In this document: piece after piece, positions 44,646 through 52,239 of the stretch | Layout: every line of letters starts with the position of its first letter | Numbering within the stretch: position 1 is the first letter of the stretch | Assembly: GCA_902785755.1 (NCBI GenBank) | Contig: CACZZO010000007.1 | Coordinates: 1-64,000, forward strand | Direction of reading: 5' to 3' | Length of the DNA stretch: 64,000 nucleotides | Source: an uncultured Bacteroidia bacterium | Lineage (GTDB): Bacteria > Bacteroidota > Bacteroidia > Bacteroidales > F082 | The notes under the pieces: model-generated | What the model saw: the letters and a program-made list of their open reading frames with translations, nothing else | The model's database searches: none | Told to the model about the DNA's origin: nothing | Position numbers and translations under genes: made by a program

Positions 44646-44653
44646 TATCTTTG
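44646..44653 (+). promoter_or_regulatory. -7 box of the prolyl aminopeptidase gene
   Basis: TATCTTTG matches TAnnTTTG, 27 bp before ATG 44681. It is divergent from the toxin operon. Confidence 0.6.
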
Positions 44654-44680
44654 CCCCGACAAACAAAAACACATCAAGCC

Positions 44681-45565
44681 ATGAATCAACATCCCATACA
44701 AGAAGGATATATGCCCTTTCTGGGCTATCAGACCTACTACCGCATTGTAGGCGAACCCTCCGACAAGCCCGCATTGTTGCTCCTGCACGGCGGACCGGGC
44801 AGCACGCACAACTATTTCGAGGTGCTGGACCGCATCGCCGACACGGGCCGACAGGTGGTTTCCTACGACCAGATCGGCTGCGGCAACTCCTACCTCGACG
44901 GCCATCCCGAACTGTGGACTCAGGAAACGTGGATCAATGAACTCATCGCCTTGCGTGAGCATCTGCACCTCGACCAGATTCACCTCCTCGGCCAGTCGTG
45001 GGGCGCCATGCAGGCCATAGCCTATATCATTGACTGCCAGCCCCAAGGCATCAAGTCGGTGATTCTTTCGTCAGGCCATGCCTCCAGTTCGCTTTGGGCT
45101 AGCGAACAGCACCGCCTCATCAAGTACATGTCGGAGGAAGACCAGGAAGCCATCCGTCGCGCCGAAGCCACCGGCAACTGGGACGCCCCCGACTATCTCC
45201 GTGCCAACGAGCATTACTATGAGCGTTATGTCATCAGCATTGATGAAAATTCGCCCGAATGTCTCCGCCGGCCCAAACGCACGGGCAACGAAGCCTATCT
45301 CTATGGCTGGGGTCCCAACGAATACCAGCCCTTGGGCAATTTGGCCAATTTTGAATATACCGACCGCCTGAACCAAATCAAGCAACCTTGCCTGATTTGC
45401 AGCGGCACCCGCGACATCTGCACTCCCGTGGTGGCGGCTTCGCTCTATGAGAACATCCCCAACAGCCGCTGGGAAGTGTTCAAAGGTGCGCGCCACACCT
45501 GCTTCGTGGAGCAAACCGACAAGTATTGCGCCATCCTCGAGCCTTGGTTGGAGGAACACGACTGA
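44681..45565 (+). CDS. Proline iminopeptidase (alpha/beta hydrolase, S33 family)
   Basis: The 294-residue protein has HGGPG (36-40), the oxyanion motif of prolyl iminopeptidases, then SYDQIGCGNS and GQSWG with nucleophile Ser106. Asp245 (GTRDICTP) and His272 (ARHTCF) complete the triad. It removes N-terminal proline or other residues from peptides in the cytoplasm. ATG 44681 is fixed by the promoter at 44646. The gene ends 3 bp before the convergent amidotransferase. Confidence 0.88.
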   Translation: MNQHPIQEGYMPFLGYQTYYRIVGEPSDKPALLLLHGGPGSTHNYFEVLDRIADTGRQVVSYDQIGCGNSYLDGHPELWTQETWINELIALREHLHLDQIHLLGQSWGAMQAIAYIIDCQPQGIKSVILSSGHASSSLWASEQHRLIKYMSEEDQEAIRRAEATGNWDAPDYLRANEHYYERYVISIDENSPECLRRPKRTGNEAYLYGWGPNEYQPLGNLANFEYTDRLNQIKQPCLICSGTRDICTPVVAASLYENIPNSRWEVFKGARHTCFVEQTDKYCAILEPWLEEHD

Positions 45566-45568
45566 GGT

Positions 45569-46273
45569 TTACGATAAGCACTGCCCCACAAACCAAGAAA
45601 ACACCTTCAAACTATCGGCATCCGTCTTGAACATGTATTCGGGATGCCATTGCACAGCGCAGACGAAGCGTTTGCCCGCCATTTTTACGGCTTCGATGAG
45701 GCCGTCGGGGGATTCGGCCATGGGAATCAGGCCGTTGCCGAGGTCTTTGATGGCTTGGTGGTGCAGCGTGTTCACTTCGAGGGTGTCTTTGCCCAATAGG
45801 GCTTGCAGGTCGTCGCTCACGGTGACTTTATGGGTTGGGTTGCCGTAGGGCTTGGCTTGCTTGTGGACGATGCTTGACGGATGTTGCGAAGGGAGGTCGT
45901 GCCAAAGCGTGCCGCCCAAATACGCATTGATGAACTGAAGCCCACGGCAGATGCCGAAGATGGCCTTGTCGGCGTGCAGGGCTTTCTTCAGCAGCAGCGT
46001 TTCCAACCGGTCGCGTTCAGGGCTGGGGACGACGGTTCCAGAGGCATCCTTTGTCCCGTAAAGCTCAGGCGCGACATCCTGACCGCCCGTAAACAGGAAA
46101 CCGTCGCAGGTTTCCATCATACGGACTGCTTCCGTTTCTGACATTTCGATAGGCAGGATGACGGGAATACCTCCAGCGGCCTTGATGCCGTCCAAATAGT
46201 CGGGCAGCATCCAGACGCTCTTGCGCTCGGCATCCCAAAGCGGCGTGACGCCAATGATAGGTGATGGTTTCAT
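45569..46273 (-). CDS. Class I glutamine amidotransferase (gamma-glutamyl hydrolase type)
   Basis: The triad is Cys109 in FGICRGLQ, with His210 and Glu212 in QWHPE. FTGGQDVAPELYG and the order of blocks fit the PuuD-like peptidase C26 family, which hydrolyses gamma-glutamyl amides such as gamma-glutamyl-GABA. The substrate is not certain. I chose ATG 46273 (MKPSPIIGV), 23 bp after the -7 box at 46297. A long upstream extension (from 46459) is not supported. Confidence 0.88.
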   Translation of the reverse strand: MKPSPIIGVTPLWDAERKSVWMLPDYLDGIKAAGGIPVILPIEMSETEAVRMMETCDGFLFTGGQDVAPELYGTKDASGTVVPSPERDRLETLLLKKALHADKAIFGICRGLQFINAYLGGTLWHDLPSQHPSSIVHKQAKPYGNPTHKVTVSDDLQALLGKDTLEVNTLHHQAIKDLGNGLIPMAESPDGLIEAVKMAGKRFVCAVQWHPEYMFKTDADSLKVFSWFVGQCLS

Positions 46274-46296
46274 TCGGCAAGGATTCAAAATGGTTG

Positions 46297-46304
46297 CAAA
46301 AGTA
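46297..46304 (-). promoter_or_regulatory. -7 box of the amidotransferase gene
   Basis: The minus strand reads TACTTTTG, matching TAnnTTTG. Confidence 0.6.
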
Positions 46305-46329
46305 CGGTTTTTCTGGGAATTATAACCAA

Positions 46330-47250
46330 TCACGTAAGAGACTGTTCCTGAATGTTTTGACGGTTCACCTTGGGTGAATCGGGATTTTTCCCGAAGGCTT
46401 TCCACCAACTCCAAGCAATCAGCCCCGAAGTCACCAAGGCACTTGCGAACAAAACCCACACACTTTCCGTTGCGCCAAAATGGTCAGGGTCGATGTTGAC
46501 GATGCCATTGTAATTCAGGTAATAGAGAACCACCGCCGTGCCATTGTTGGCGAAATGCATCAAAATGCTGACCCATAGTGAGTTGGTGATATAAAACATA
46601 TAGCCTAACAGGATGCCGAGGAACATGCGCGGCAGGAATCCGTAAAACTGGAAATGGATGAAGGAGAAGATGGCTGCCGAAAGGAAAATGGCGAGGTGCG
46701 GGTTAATTTTGCGGGTCAACGATTGTTGCAGCACACCCCGGAAGGTCATTTCTTCGCCAATGGCGGGGATGAGCGCGATGATGAGCAAGTTGAGCAATAG
46801 CCCGCCGAAAGTGTTCACATTCAGCATCTTTTCGGTGGCGACTTGCGCAGTTTCCTCTAAGGTTTTCAGATATTCCTCAAGTTTCGCGAAAGCCGAGCCA
46901 AAACTCATGTCTCCGTTCCACGCAGTCAGTTGGTTGGTGACGGGCAGCGAAACGAACATCACGACCACACCTATTAATAAAAGCCACCACGGACAAGCTA
47001 TTTCACGGAATCCTAAGTCCTTCATTTGGTGTTCTTTGCGCGTGATGAAGTAGTACACGATGGGTGGCACCACGAACATCATTATGGAAGAAAGCCCTTG
47101 CGCGATTTTCATTCCCGTGTCGCCGGCAAACATGAAGGCAAACGAAATGGCAACACCAATTAAACTGCTGATTAACAATATGATGAGAAACAGAAAAACC
47201 CTCATCCCCGTGGATTGTTTCAGGTTTTCGATAAACAAATTGTCTTGCAT
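46330..47250 (-). CDS. CPBP-family intramembrane metalloprotease
   Basis: The 306-residue protein has about eight membrane helices. The three conserved motifs are seen: EE166-167xxxR171 in IGEEMTFRGVLQ, FIHFQ with His199, and HFANN near the C-terminus. CPBP (CAAX/Rce1-like) proteases act on prenylated or peptide substrates, and the bacterial targets are rarely known. ATG 47250 (MQDNLF) is fixed by the promoter at 47268. Confidence 0.9.
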   Translation of the reverse strand: MQDNLFIENLKQSTGMRVFLFLIILLISSLIGVAISFAFMFAGDTGMKIAQGLSSIMMFVVPPIVYYFITRKEHQMKDLGFREIACPWWLLLIGVVVMFVSLPVTNQLTAWNGDMSFGSAFAKLEEYLKTLEETAQVATEKMLNVNTFGGLLLNLLIIALIPAIGEEMTFRGVLQQSLTRKINPHLAIFLSAAIFSFIHFQFYGFLPRMFLGILLGYMFYITNSLWVSILMHFANNGTAVVLYYLNYNGIVNIDPDHFGATESVWVLFASALVTSGLIAWSWWKAFGKNPDSPKVNRQNIQEQSLT

Positions 47251-47267
47251 GACGGATGATTTTGCTG

Positions 47268-47275
47268 CAAAGATA
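47268..47275 (-). promoter_or_regulatory. -7 box of the CPBP gene
   Basis: The minus strand reads TATCTTTG, matching TAnnTTTG. Confidence 0.6.
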
Positions 47276-47309
47276 CACTTTTTGTAATTTTGCCGCTGAA
47301 ATAATAGCA

Positions 47310-47473
47310 AACTACAGATTATACAGATTAAACAGATGAGCAATAATAAATGTAAGGCGCAAGCGCCCGATTAATACAGATTTCAATCGGTGAAAACCCA
47401 TCTGTATCCATCCGCAACGAAGTTGCCAAATTCTGTCGGTAATAAATCAGTGAAATCTGTACAATCTGTAGTT
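47310..47473. mobile_element. MITE-like element with 20-bp terminal inverted repeats
   Basis: The left end AACTACAGATTATACAGATT and the right end (47454-47473) are inverted copies with one mismatch. The 164-bp interval between the CPBP and dusB genes has no coding frame and repeats CAGAT/ATCTG inside. Terminal inverted repeats without a gene suggest a MITE or a dispersed palindromic repeat. Confidence 0.6.
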
Positions 47474-47490
47474 AAAGTAAACTTGTAATT

Positions 47491-48471
47491 ATGTACAAAA
47501 TTGCCCACCTTGAATTTGAGCATTATCCGCTCCTCCTCGCCCCGATGGAGGATGTTTCCGACCCGCCGTTCCGCTATGTCTGCAAGATGTTTGGCGCAGA
47601 TGTGGTCTATTCGGAGTTCATTTCCGCCGATGGCCTTATCCGCGATTCGGTAAAGAGTATCAAAAAACTTGATTTTGAAGAATTTGAGCGGCCTGTAGGT
47701 ATCCAGATTTTCGGCAATGCAGTTGAGCCGATGGTGGAGGCGGCGCGATATGCCGAAACCGCCCATCCCGACATTATCGACATCAATTTCGGCTGTCCTG
47801 TGAAAAAAGTGGCCTCGAAAGGTGCTGGTTCGGGCATAATGAACGACATTCCCAAGATGGTGGCCATCACCAAGGCCGTGGTGGAGGCCGTGAAAACGCC
47901 TGTGACGGTGAAAACGCGCCTCGGCTACGATGACCAGCACCGTGAAATCGTGGAAATCGCTGAGCGACTGCAAGATGTGGGCATTGCCGCCTTGACGATA
48001 CACGGACGCTTGCGTACCACAAAATACAGCGAACCCGCCGACTGGACTTTAATCGGGGCGGTGAAAAACAACCCGCGTATGCACATTTCCATCATCGGCA
48101 ACGGTGATGTGGTGGACGGCCCTTCGGCGAAACACTACAAGGACACTTTCGGCGTGGATGGCCTGATGATTGGTCGCGCCACTTATGGCAACCCGTGGAT
48201 TTTCAGCCAGATACGACATTATTTGGAAACAGGGGAGGAGTTGCCTTTGCCTGATGTGGCGGAGCGTGTTCGCGTCAGCAAGATTCAGTTGCAGAGGTCG
48301 GTGGAATGGAAAGGCGAGCGCATCGCCATTTTTGAAATCAGGAAACACTGGGCTTCTTACTTCAAGGGTCTGCCTAACTTTAAACCGTTCAAAATGAGGT
48401 TGATGGAGGCTTTTTCGGTTGAAGAAGTTTATAGGGTTTTAGAAGAGATTCTTGTTTACTATAGTTTATGA
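47491..48471 (+). CDS. dus: tRNA-dihydrouridine synthase
   Basis: The 326-residue FMN enzyme has LLAPMEDVSDPPFR, the catalytic Cys102 in INFGCPVKKV, VTVKTRLGYDD, HGRLRTTKYSEPADW and IIGNGDVVDG, all typical of the DusB type. It reduces uridines in tRNA D-loops. Its stop codon lies at the start of an imperfect repeat that recurs inverted at 48967. Confidence 0.93.
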   Translation: MYKIAHLEFEHYPLLLAPMEDVSDPPFRYVCKMFGADVVYSEFISADGLIRDSVKSIKKLDFEEFERPVGIQIFGNAVEPMVEAARYAETAHPDIIDINFGCPVKKVASKGAGSGIMNDIPKMVAITKAVVEAVKTPVTVKTRLGYDDQHREIVEIAERLQDVGIAALTIHGRLRTTKYSEPADWTLIGAVKNNPRMHISIIGNGDVVDGPSAKHYKDTFGVDGLMIGRATYGNPWIFSQIRHYLETGEELPLPDVAERVRVSKIQLQRSVEWKGERIAIFEIRKHWASYFKGLPNFKPFKMRLMEAFSVEEVYRVLEEILVYYSL

Positions 48472-48995
48472 CTATGGCCTATGGCTATGGCTTATGGCAA
48501 CGTAAACTGTGGTTTTTGAACTGTTTAATTTGGCCGAATTGTGTTTATTAAACTGGTCAATCTTTTCTCTATTGATTGAACTTCTGCTATGATGTTTTGG
48601 AATTGTTCTTCTGTTACATACTTTAGTTTGCGGGCGATTTCCATTTGTGTTTCGACTTCATAAGAAGACCCCAAAGAGATTTCAAGATAATGGGCAAATT
48701 CATTTTGAGATTTTCTTGAGCATCCTTCTGCAATGTTTGAAGGTATTGAAACTGATGCTCTTTGTAGTTGGTCGCAAAGGGCATATAATTCTTTCCTCGG
48801 GAACTTTTCAGTTAATTCATAGACATGAGCAGAAAAATCTACCCCAGCATTCCAAACATCATAGTTTCTAAAGTTTCTCATAAATACTTGTAATTTATAT
48901 GTTTATATAATACATTTGTTTCACTTTTCCCCCAATGCATTAGAACTATTTACCACCAAGCTATCAGCCATAGTCATCAGCCATCGGCCATAGTC
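48470..48995. repeat. Inverted repeats around the four-helix-bundle gene
   Basis: GACTATGGCC, CTATGGC and similar units at 48470-48498 are mirrored by GCCATAGTC, CAGCCAT and GGCCATAGTC at 48967-48995. The only gene between them is the four-helix-bundle gene, so the unit resembles a mobile cassette. Confidence 0.6.
48525..48881 (-). CDS. Four-helix-bundle protein (23S rRNA intervening-sequence type)
   Basis: The 118-residue protein has the family pattern NYDVWNAGVDFSAHVYELTEKFPRKE, SIPSNIAEGCSRKSQNEFAHYLEISLGSSYEVETQ and ends with helices. Its kin are coded within insertions of 23S rRNA genes and elsewhere. The role is not known, although RNA binding has been suggested. It is a lone gene flanked by inverted repeats (48470-48995). 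Confidence 0.9.
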   Translation of the reverse strand: MRNFRNYDVWNAGVDFSAHVYELTEKFPRKELYALCDQLQRASVSIPSNIAEGCSRKSQNEFAHYLEISLGSSYEVETQMEIARKLKYVTEEQFQNIIAEVQSIEKRLTSLINTIRPN

Positions 48996-49638
48996 ACACA
49001 ATACCATCCTTAAGCACCCCATTTTCAAACAAATTCCTCACCAACTCCTCACGGCTAATATGATAAGTATTGATTCCCAACGACTTGGCTACCTTGATAT
49101 TCTTTTCCGTGTCATCGATGAACAAGGTTTCTTCGGGCAATAGGCCTTCATGGTCGAGAATCAACTCAAAGAAGCGCGGGTCGGGTTTTTCAAGATGCTC
49201 GGCGAAGGAGAAATACGACTTGTCGAACAGTTCGTCAAATTCGTTATAGCCGAAACGCAACTGCAAATCCCTGACATACAAGTCGTAATGAATCACATTT
49301 GTGTTGCTCATCAGGAAAATCTTGTAATGCTTTTTCACTTTTTCGATGGCTTCGACGCGCTCGCGGGGGATGTCAAGAAGCATGGCGTTCCAGATGGAGT
49401 CGAATTTCTCGTCGGTCATTTTTTCTTGTCCAATAAGGGCTTTCATTCTCTTTCGGAAGGTCGGGGCGGTGTAAATGCCCGTGTCGAATTTGCTCATGAT
49501 TTCGATAAACTCCTTTGAATGAGCCAGTTCCGAAGTCTTGATGCCCATCTTTTCGAGTTCCTTATACACAATGGTTTCATCGATGTCGAGGATGACACCG
49601 CCGAGGTCAAAGATGATGTTTTTGATTTTTGTATTCAT
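48994..49638 (-). CDS. HAD-family phosphatase
   Basis: The start IIFDLGGVILDIDE holds the nucleophile Asp of the DxGG(V/I) subgroup, MSNTN is motif II, and PEETLFIDDTEKNIKVA supplies the acidic motif IV. The helical cap lies between. Members hydrolyse small phosphorylated metabolites, and the substrate cannot be told. ATG 49638 (MNTKIKN) is preferred to ATG 49692. It is divergent from the tRNA-Met gene. Confidence 0.88.
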   Translation of the reverse strand: MNTKIKNIIFDLGGVILDIDETIVYKELEKMGIKTSELAHSKEFIEIMSKFDTGIYTAPTFRKRMKALIGQEKMTDEKFDSIWNAMLLDIPRERVEAIEKVKKHYKIFLMSNTNVIHYDLYVRDLQLRFGYNEFDELFDKSYFSFAEHLEKPDPRFFELILDHEGLLPEETLFIDDTEKNIKVAKSLGINTYHISREELVRNLFENGVLKDGIV

Positions 49639-49676
49639 TTTTGATGATTTTTTCCGTCTAATTCGGTGCAAAATTG

Positions 49677-49684
49677 TAACTTTG
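49677..49684 (+). promoter_or_regulatory. -7 box of tRNA-Met
   Basis: TAACTTTG matches TAnnTTTG, 55 bp before the tRNA. Confidence 0.55.
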
Positions 49685-49739
49685 CAGCGCAAAAAGCAAG
49701 AAAAAAGGCGGAAATCTTCGTTTTGTCGCGCTTTTTCGC

Positions 49740-49813
49740 GGTCCCATAGCGCAGTTGGTTAGAGCAACTGACTCATAATCAGTAGGTCCTAGGTTCAAGC
49801 CCTAGTGGGACCA
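49740..49813 (+). tRNA. tRNA with anticodon CAT, probably tRNA-Met
   Basis: A full cloverleaf: acceptor GGTCCCA/TGGGACC, D arm GCGC..GAGC, anticodon arm ACTGA-CTCATAA-TCAGT (CAT), T arm CTAGG-TTCAAGC-CCTAG, discriminator A. CCA is not encoded. The acceptor starts with G-C, so it is not the initiator type. An isoleucine tRNA with lysidine-modified CAT cannot be ruled out. Confidence 0.93.
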
Positions 49814-49819
49814 CAAAAC

Positions 49820-49857
49820 AAACCCCTAACTTGATGAGTTTCAAGATAGGGGTTTTC
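49820..49857. terminator. Terminator of tRNA-Met, also near the sdaA end
   Basis: AAACCCCTA pairs with TAGGGGTTT, with CTTGA/TCAAG within, and T residues follow. It can serve sdaA on the other strand too. Confidence 0.75.
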
Positions 49858-49893
49858 TTTTTGCACTACAAAAGACCTGTGAAACGCTTGATT

Positions 49894-51096
49894 TCAAGCC
49901 ATTTGGGTGTAATCCCTTGCCAATCCGCCTTGCGAGGTTTCCTTGTAAAGCGAAGGCAGGTCTTTTCCGGTTTCTTTCATCGTTTCCACTACTTTGTCGA
50001 ACGAAACACGATGGTGACCGTCAGAGAAGGTGGAATAAATGTTCGAGTCCAAGGCGCGTGCAGCGGCGTAGGCGTTGCGCTCGATGCAGGGAATCTGCAC
50101 AAGGCCGCAAACTGGGTCGCACGTCATGCCCAAGTGGTGTTCAAGTGCCATTTCAGCAGCATATTCGATTTGGGCCGGACTCCCGCCAAACAGTTGGTTG
50201 GCGGCTGCGGCGGCCATGGCGCAGGCCACGCCCACTTCGCCTTGACAGCCTACCTCGGCACCTGAGATGGAGGCGTTGGTGCGCACGATGTTGCCCACCA
50301 ATCCCGCCGTCACCAAGGCGCGGACAATGCGCTGCTCAGTGAAGTCGTAACTCTTTGATAGATGGTATAATACCGCTGGCATCACGCCGCACGAACCACA
50401 GGTTGGCGCGGTGACGATAACCCCGCCAGAGGCGTTTTCTTCCGAAACGGCCAAGGCGTAGGAATACACCAATCCACGGCTTTTCAGCGTGTGGGTGTAG
50501 CCCGAGGCCTTGATATGGTAGGTGGCAGCCTTGCGGCTCAGGTTGAGTGGTCCGGGCAGGACGCCTTCGGCTTGCAAACCGCGTTCCACTGCCGCCTGCA
50601 TCACCCGCCAAACCTCTTGCATGTAGTCCTCAATCTCCTTCTGGTTTTCGTATTCGTACACATATTCCCAATAGGTTCGTCCGCGTTGCTCGCACCAGTT
50701 GAGGATGTCGGTCATTTTCGAGAGGGGATAAATTTCATGCGACTCATCCGTTTGGCCTTCTTCGGCCAAGTTGCCGCCCCCGATGCTGAACACCTGCCAC
50801 TCGCCGAGAAGGTTTTTATGTGCGTCGAAAGCCTTGAATAACATGCCGTTAGGATGGAACGGCAAAATGATTTCGGGTTTCCAAACGATTTCCGTGGGTG
50901 CCTGAAGGGTGCTGAGGATGGCCAAGTCGGTCATGTGGCCTTTGCCCGTGGCGGCGAGGCTTCCGTAAAGTGTCACCTCAAACGAGGCTGCGTCGGGAAA
51001 ACGGCTGTTGAAAAGATGGGCGGCTTTTTGCGGCCCCATGGTGTGGCTGCTCGATGGGCCTACACCAATCTTGTAAATGTCTTTGATGGTTTTCAT
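49894..51096 (-). CDS. sdaA: L-serine dehydratase (ammonia-lyase), single-chain
   Basis: GPSSSHTMGP (13-22) is the serine-binding start, GGVIVTAPTCGSCGVMPA follows, and the C-terminal cysteines in CDPVCGLVQIPC hold the [4Fe-4S] cluster. The 400 residues combine alpha and beta domains in one chain. It converts serine to pyruvate and ammonia in the cytoplasm and is oxygen-sensitive, as suits an anaerobe. The -7 box at 51101 is so close to the ATG that the mRNA may be leaderless. Confidence 0.95.
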   Translation of the reverse strand: MKTIKDIYKIGVGPSSSHTMGPQKAAHLFNSRFPDAASFEVTLYGSLAATGKGHMTDLAILSTLQAPTEIVWKPEIILPFHPNGMLFKAFDAHKNLLGEWQVFSIGGGNLAEEGQTDESHEIYPLSKMTDILNWCEQRGRTYWEYVYEYENQKEIEDYMQEVWRVMQAAVERGLQAEGVLPGPLNLSRKAATYHIKASGYTHTLKSRGLVYSYALAVSEENASGGVIVTAPTCGSCGVMPAVLYHLSKSYDFTEQRIVRALVTAGLVGNIVRTNASISGAEVGCQGEVGVACAMAAAAANQLFGGSPAQIEYAAEMALEHHLGMTCDPVCGLVQIPCIERNAYAAARALDSNIYSTFSDGHHRVSFDKVVETMKETGKDLPSLYKETSQGGLARDYTQMA

Positions 51097-51100
51097 GGCG

Positions 51101-51108
51101 CAAAATTA
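51101..51108 (-). promoter_or_regulatory. -7 box of sdaA, implying a nearly leaderless mRNA
   Basis: The minus strand reads TAATTTTG, matching TAnnTTTG, with only 4 bp before ATG 51096. The transcript would start close to the start codon. Confidence 0.5.
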
Positions 51109-51151
51109 GAAAAAATCCGCCTTTGAAAGGTCGGCAAATGGGGGATTTTTC

Positions 51152-51159
51152 TACCTTTG
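51152..51159 (+). promoter_or_regulatory. -7 box of thiL
   Basis: TACCTTTG matches TAnnTTTG, 21 bp before ATG 51181. Confidence 0.6.
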
Positions 51160-51180
51160 CATCCCATAATTTGACAAAAA

Positions 51181-52239
51181 ATGGAACAAGAAAATAACCC
51201 TAAGACTTTAACTGATTTGGACGAACTCGGCGAATTTGGCCTCATCGACCAACTGACCGCCGATTTTCCCCTGCGCAACGCCTCTTCATTGAAAGGCGTG
51301 GGCGACGATGCCGCCGTCATTAACCACGAGGGCTATCGCACACTCGTTTCGGTCGACATGCTTATCGAAGGCATACATTTCGACCTGACTTACTGCCCTT
51401 TGAAGCACCTCGGATACAAGGCTGCCATCAGCAATTTCTCTGATATATACGCCATGAACGGCACCCCCACGCAGATTGTGGTTGGGCTTGGCGTGTCGAG
51501 CCGTTTCTCCGTCGAGGCCTTGGACGAGCTTTATGCTGGCATCCGTTTGGCTTGCGAGCATTACCATGTGGATATGGTGGGCGGCGACACCACGAGCAGC
51601 AAGACGGGCCTCGTCATTTCCATCACGGTCATTGGTATGGCGAAAGACGAGGACATCGTCTATCGCAGCGGCGCGAAGAAGAACGACCTGCTTTGCGTGA
51701 GCGGCGATTTGGGCGGTGCCTACATCGGCTTGCTCATCCTTGAACGCGAGAAGGTGGAGTTCCTCTCCAATCCCAACATGCAGCCCCAACTAAAGGGCAT
51801 GGACTATGTGCTGGAACGCCAACTGAAACCCGAAGCCCGCAAGGACATCGTGGAGCAATTGAAGAATTTGGGCATCAAACCCACTTCGATGATCGACATT
51901 TCCGATGGTCTGGCCTCCGAAATCCTTCACCTCTGCAAGGAGTCAAAAGTGGGCTGCCAACTGTATGAAGAAAGAATCCCCATCGACCCGACGACAGATA
52001 AAATGGCCAAGGAGTTCCAAATTGTGCCCTCGGTGGCGGCATTGAGCGGTGGCGAGGACTACGAATTGCTTTTCACCATCGATCAGAAGGATTATGAGAA
52101 GATAAAGACCCTTTCGGCGGATGTGACCGTCATCGGTTATATGACTGACAATGTTGGCATTGCCGAAATGATTACGCCTGATAACCATGTCATTCCCATC
52201 AAGGCACAAGGCTGGGACCACATGAGGAAACATGAATGA
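51181..52239 (+). CDS. thiL: Thiamine-monophosphate kinase
   Basis: The 352-residue protein has the ThiL/PurM-type metal-nucleotide motifs: GVGDDAAV (39-46), HLGYKAAISNFSDIYAMNG, VGGDTTSS, and SGGEDYELLF near the C-terminus. It phosphorylates thiamine phosphate to thiamine diphosphate, the last step of the pathway. No other thi gene is near. It overlaps uvrC by 8 bp. Confidence 0.95.
   Translation: MEQENNPKTLTDLDELGEFGLIDQLTADFPLRNASSLKGVGDDAAVINHEGYRTLVSVDMLIEGIHFDLTYCPLKHLGYKAAISNFSDIYAMNGTPTQIVVGLGVSSRFSVEALDELYAGIRLACEHYHVDMVGGDTTSSKTGLVISITVIGMAKDEDIVYRSGAKKNDLLCVSGDLGGAYIGLLILEREKVEFLSNPNMQPQLKGMDYVLERQLKPEARKDIVEQLKNLGIKPTSMIDISDGLASEILHLCKESKVGCQLYEERIPIDPTTDKMAKEFQIVPSVAALSGGEDYELLFTIDQKDYEKIKTLSADVTVIGYMTDNVGIAEMITPDNHVIPIKAQGWDHMRKHE

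Noticed and set aside
47344..47453. Small regulatory RNA upstream of dusB
   Set aside because: No promoter box or terminator was found on either strand; the inverted repeats at the ends explain the structure better as a MITE-like element.
49740..49813. Integration site with an element inserted at tRNA-Met
   Set aside because: No duplicate of the tRNA 3' end and no integrase gene is seen within the window; sdaA and thiL are ordinary neighbours.
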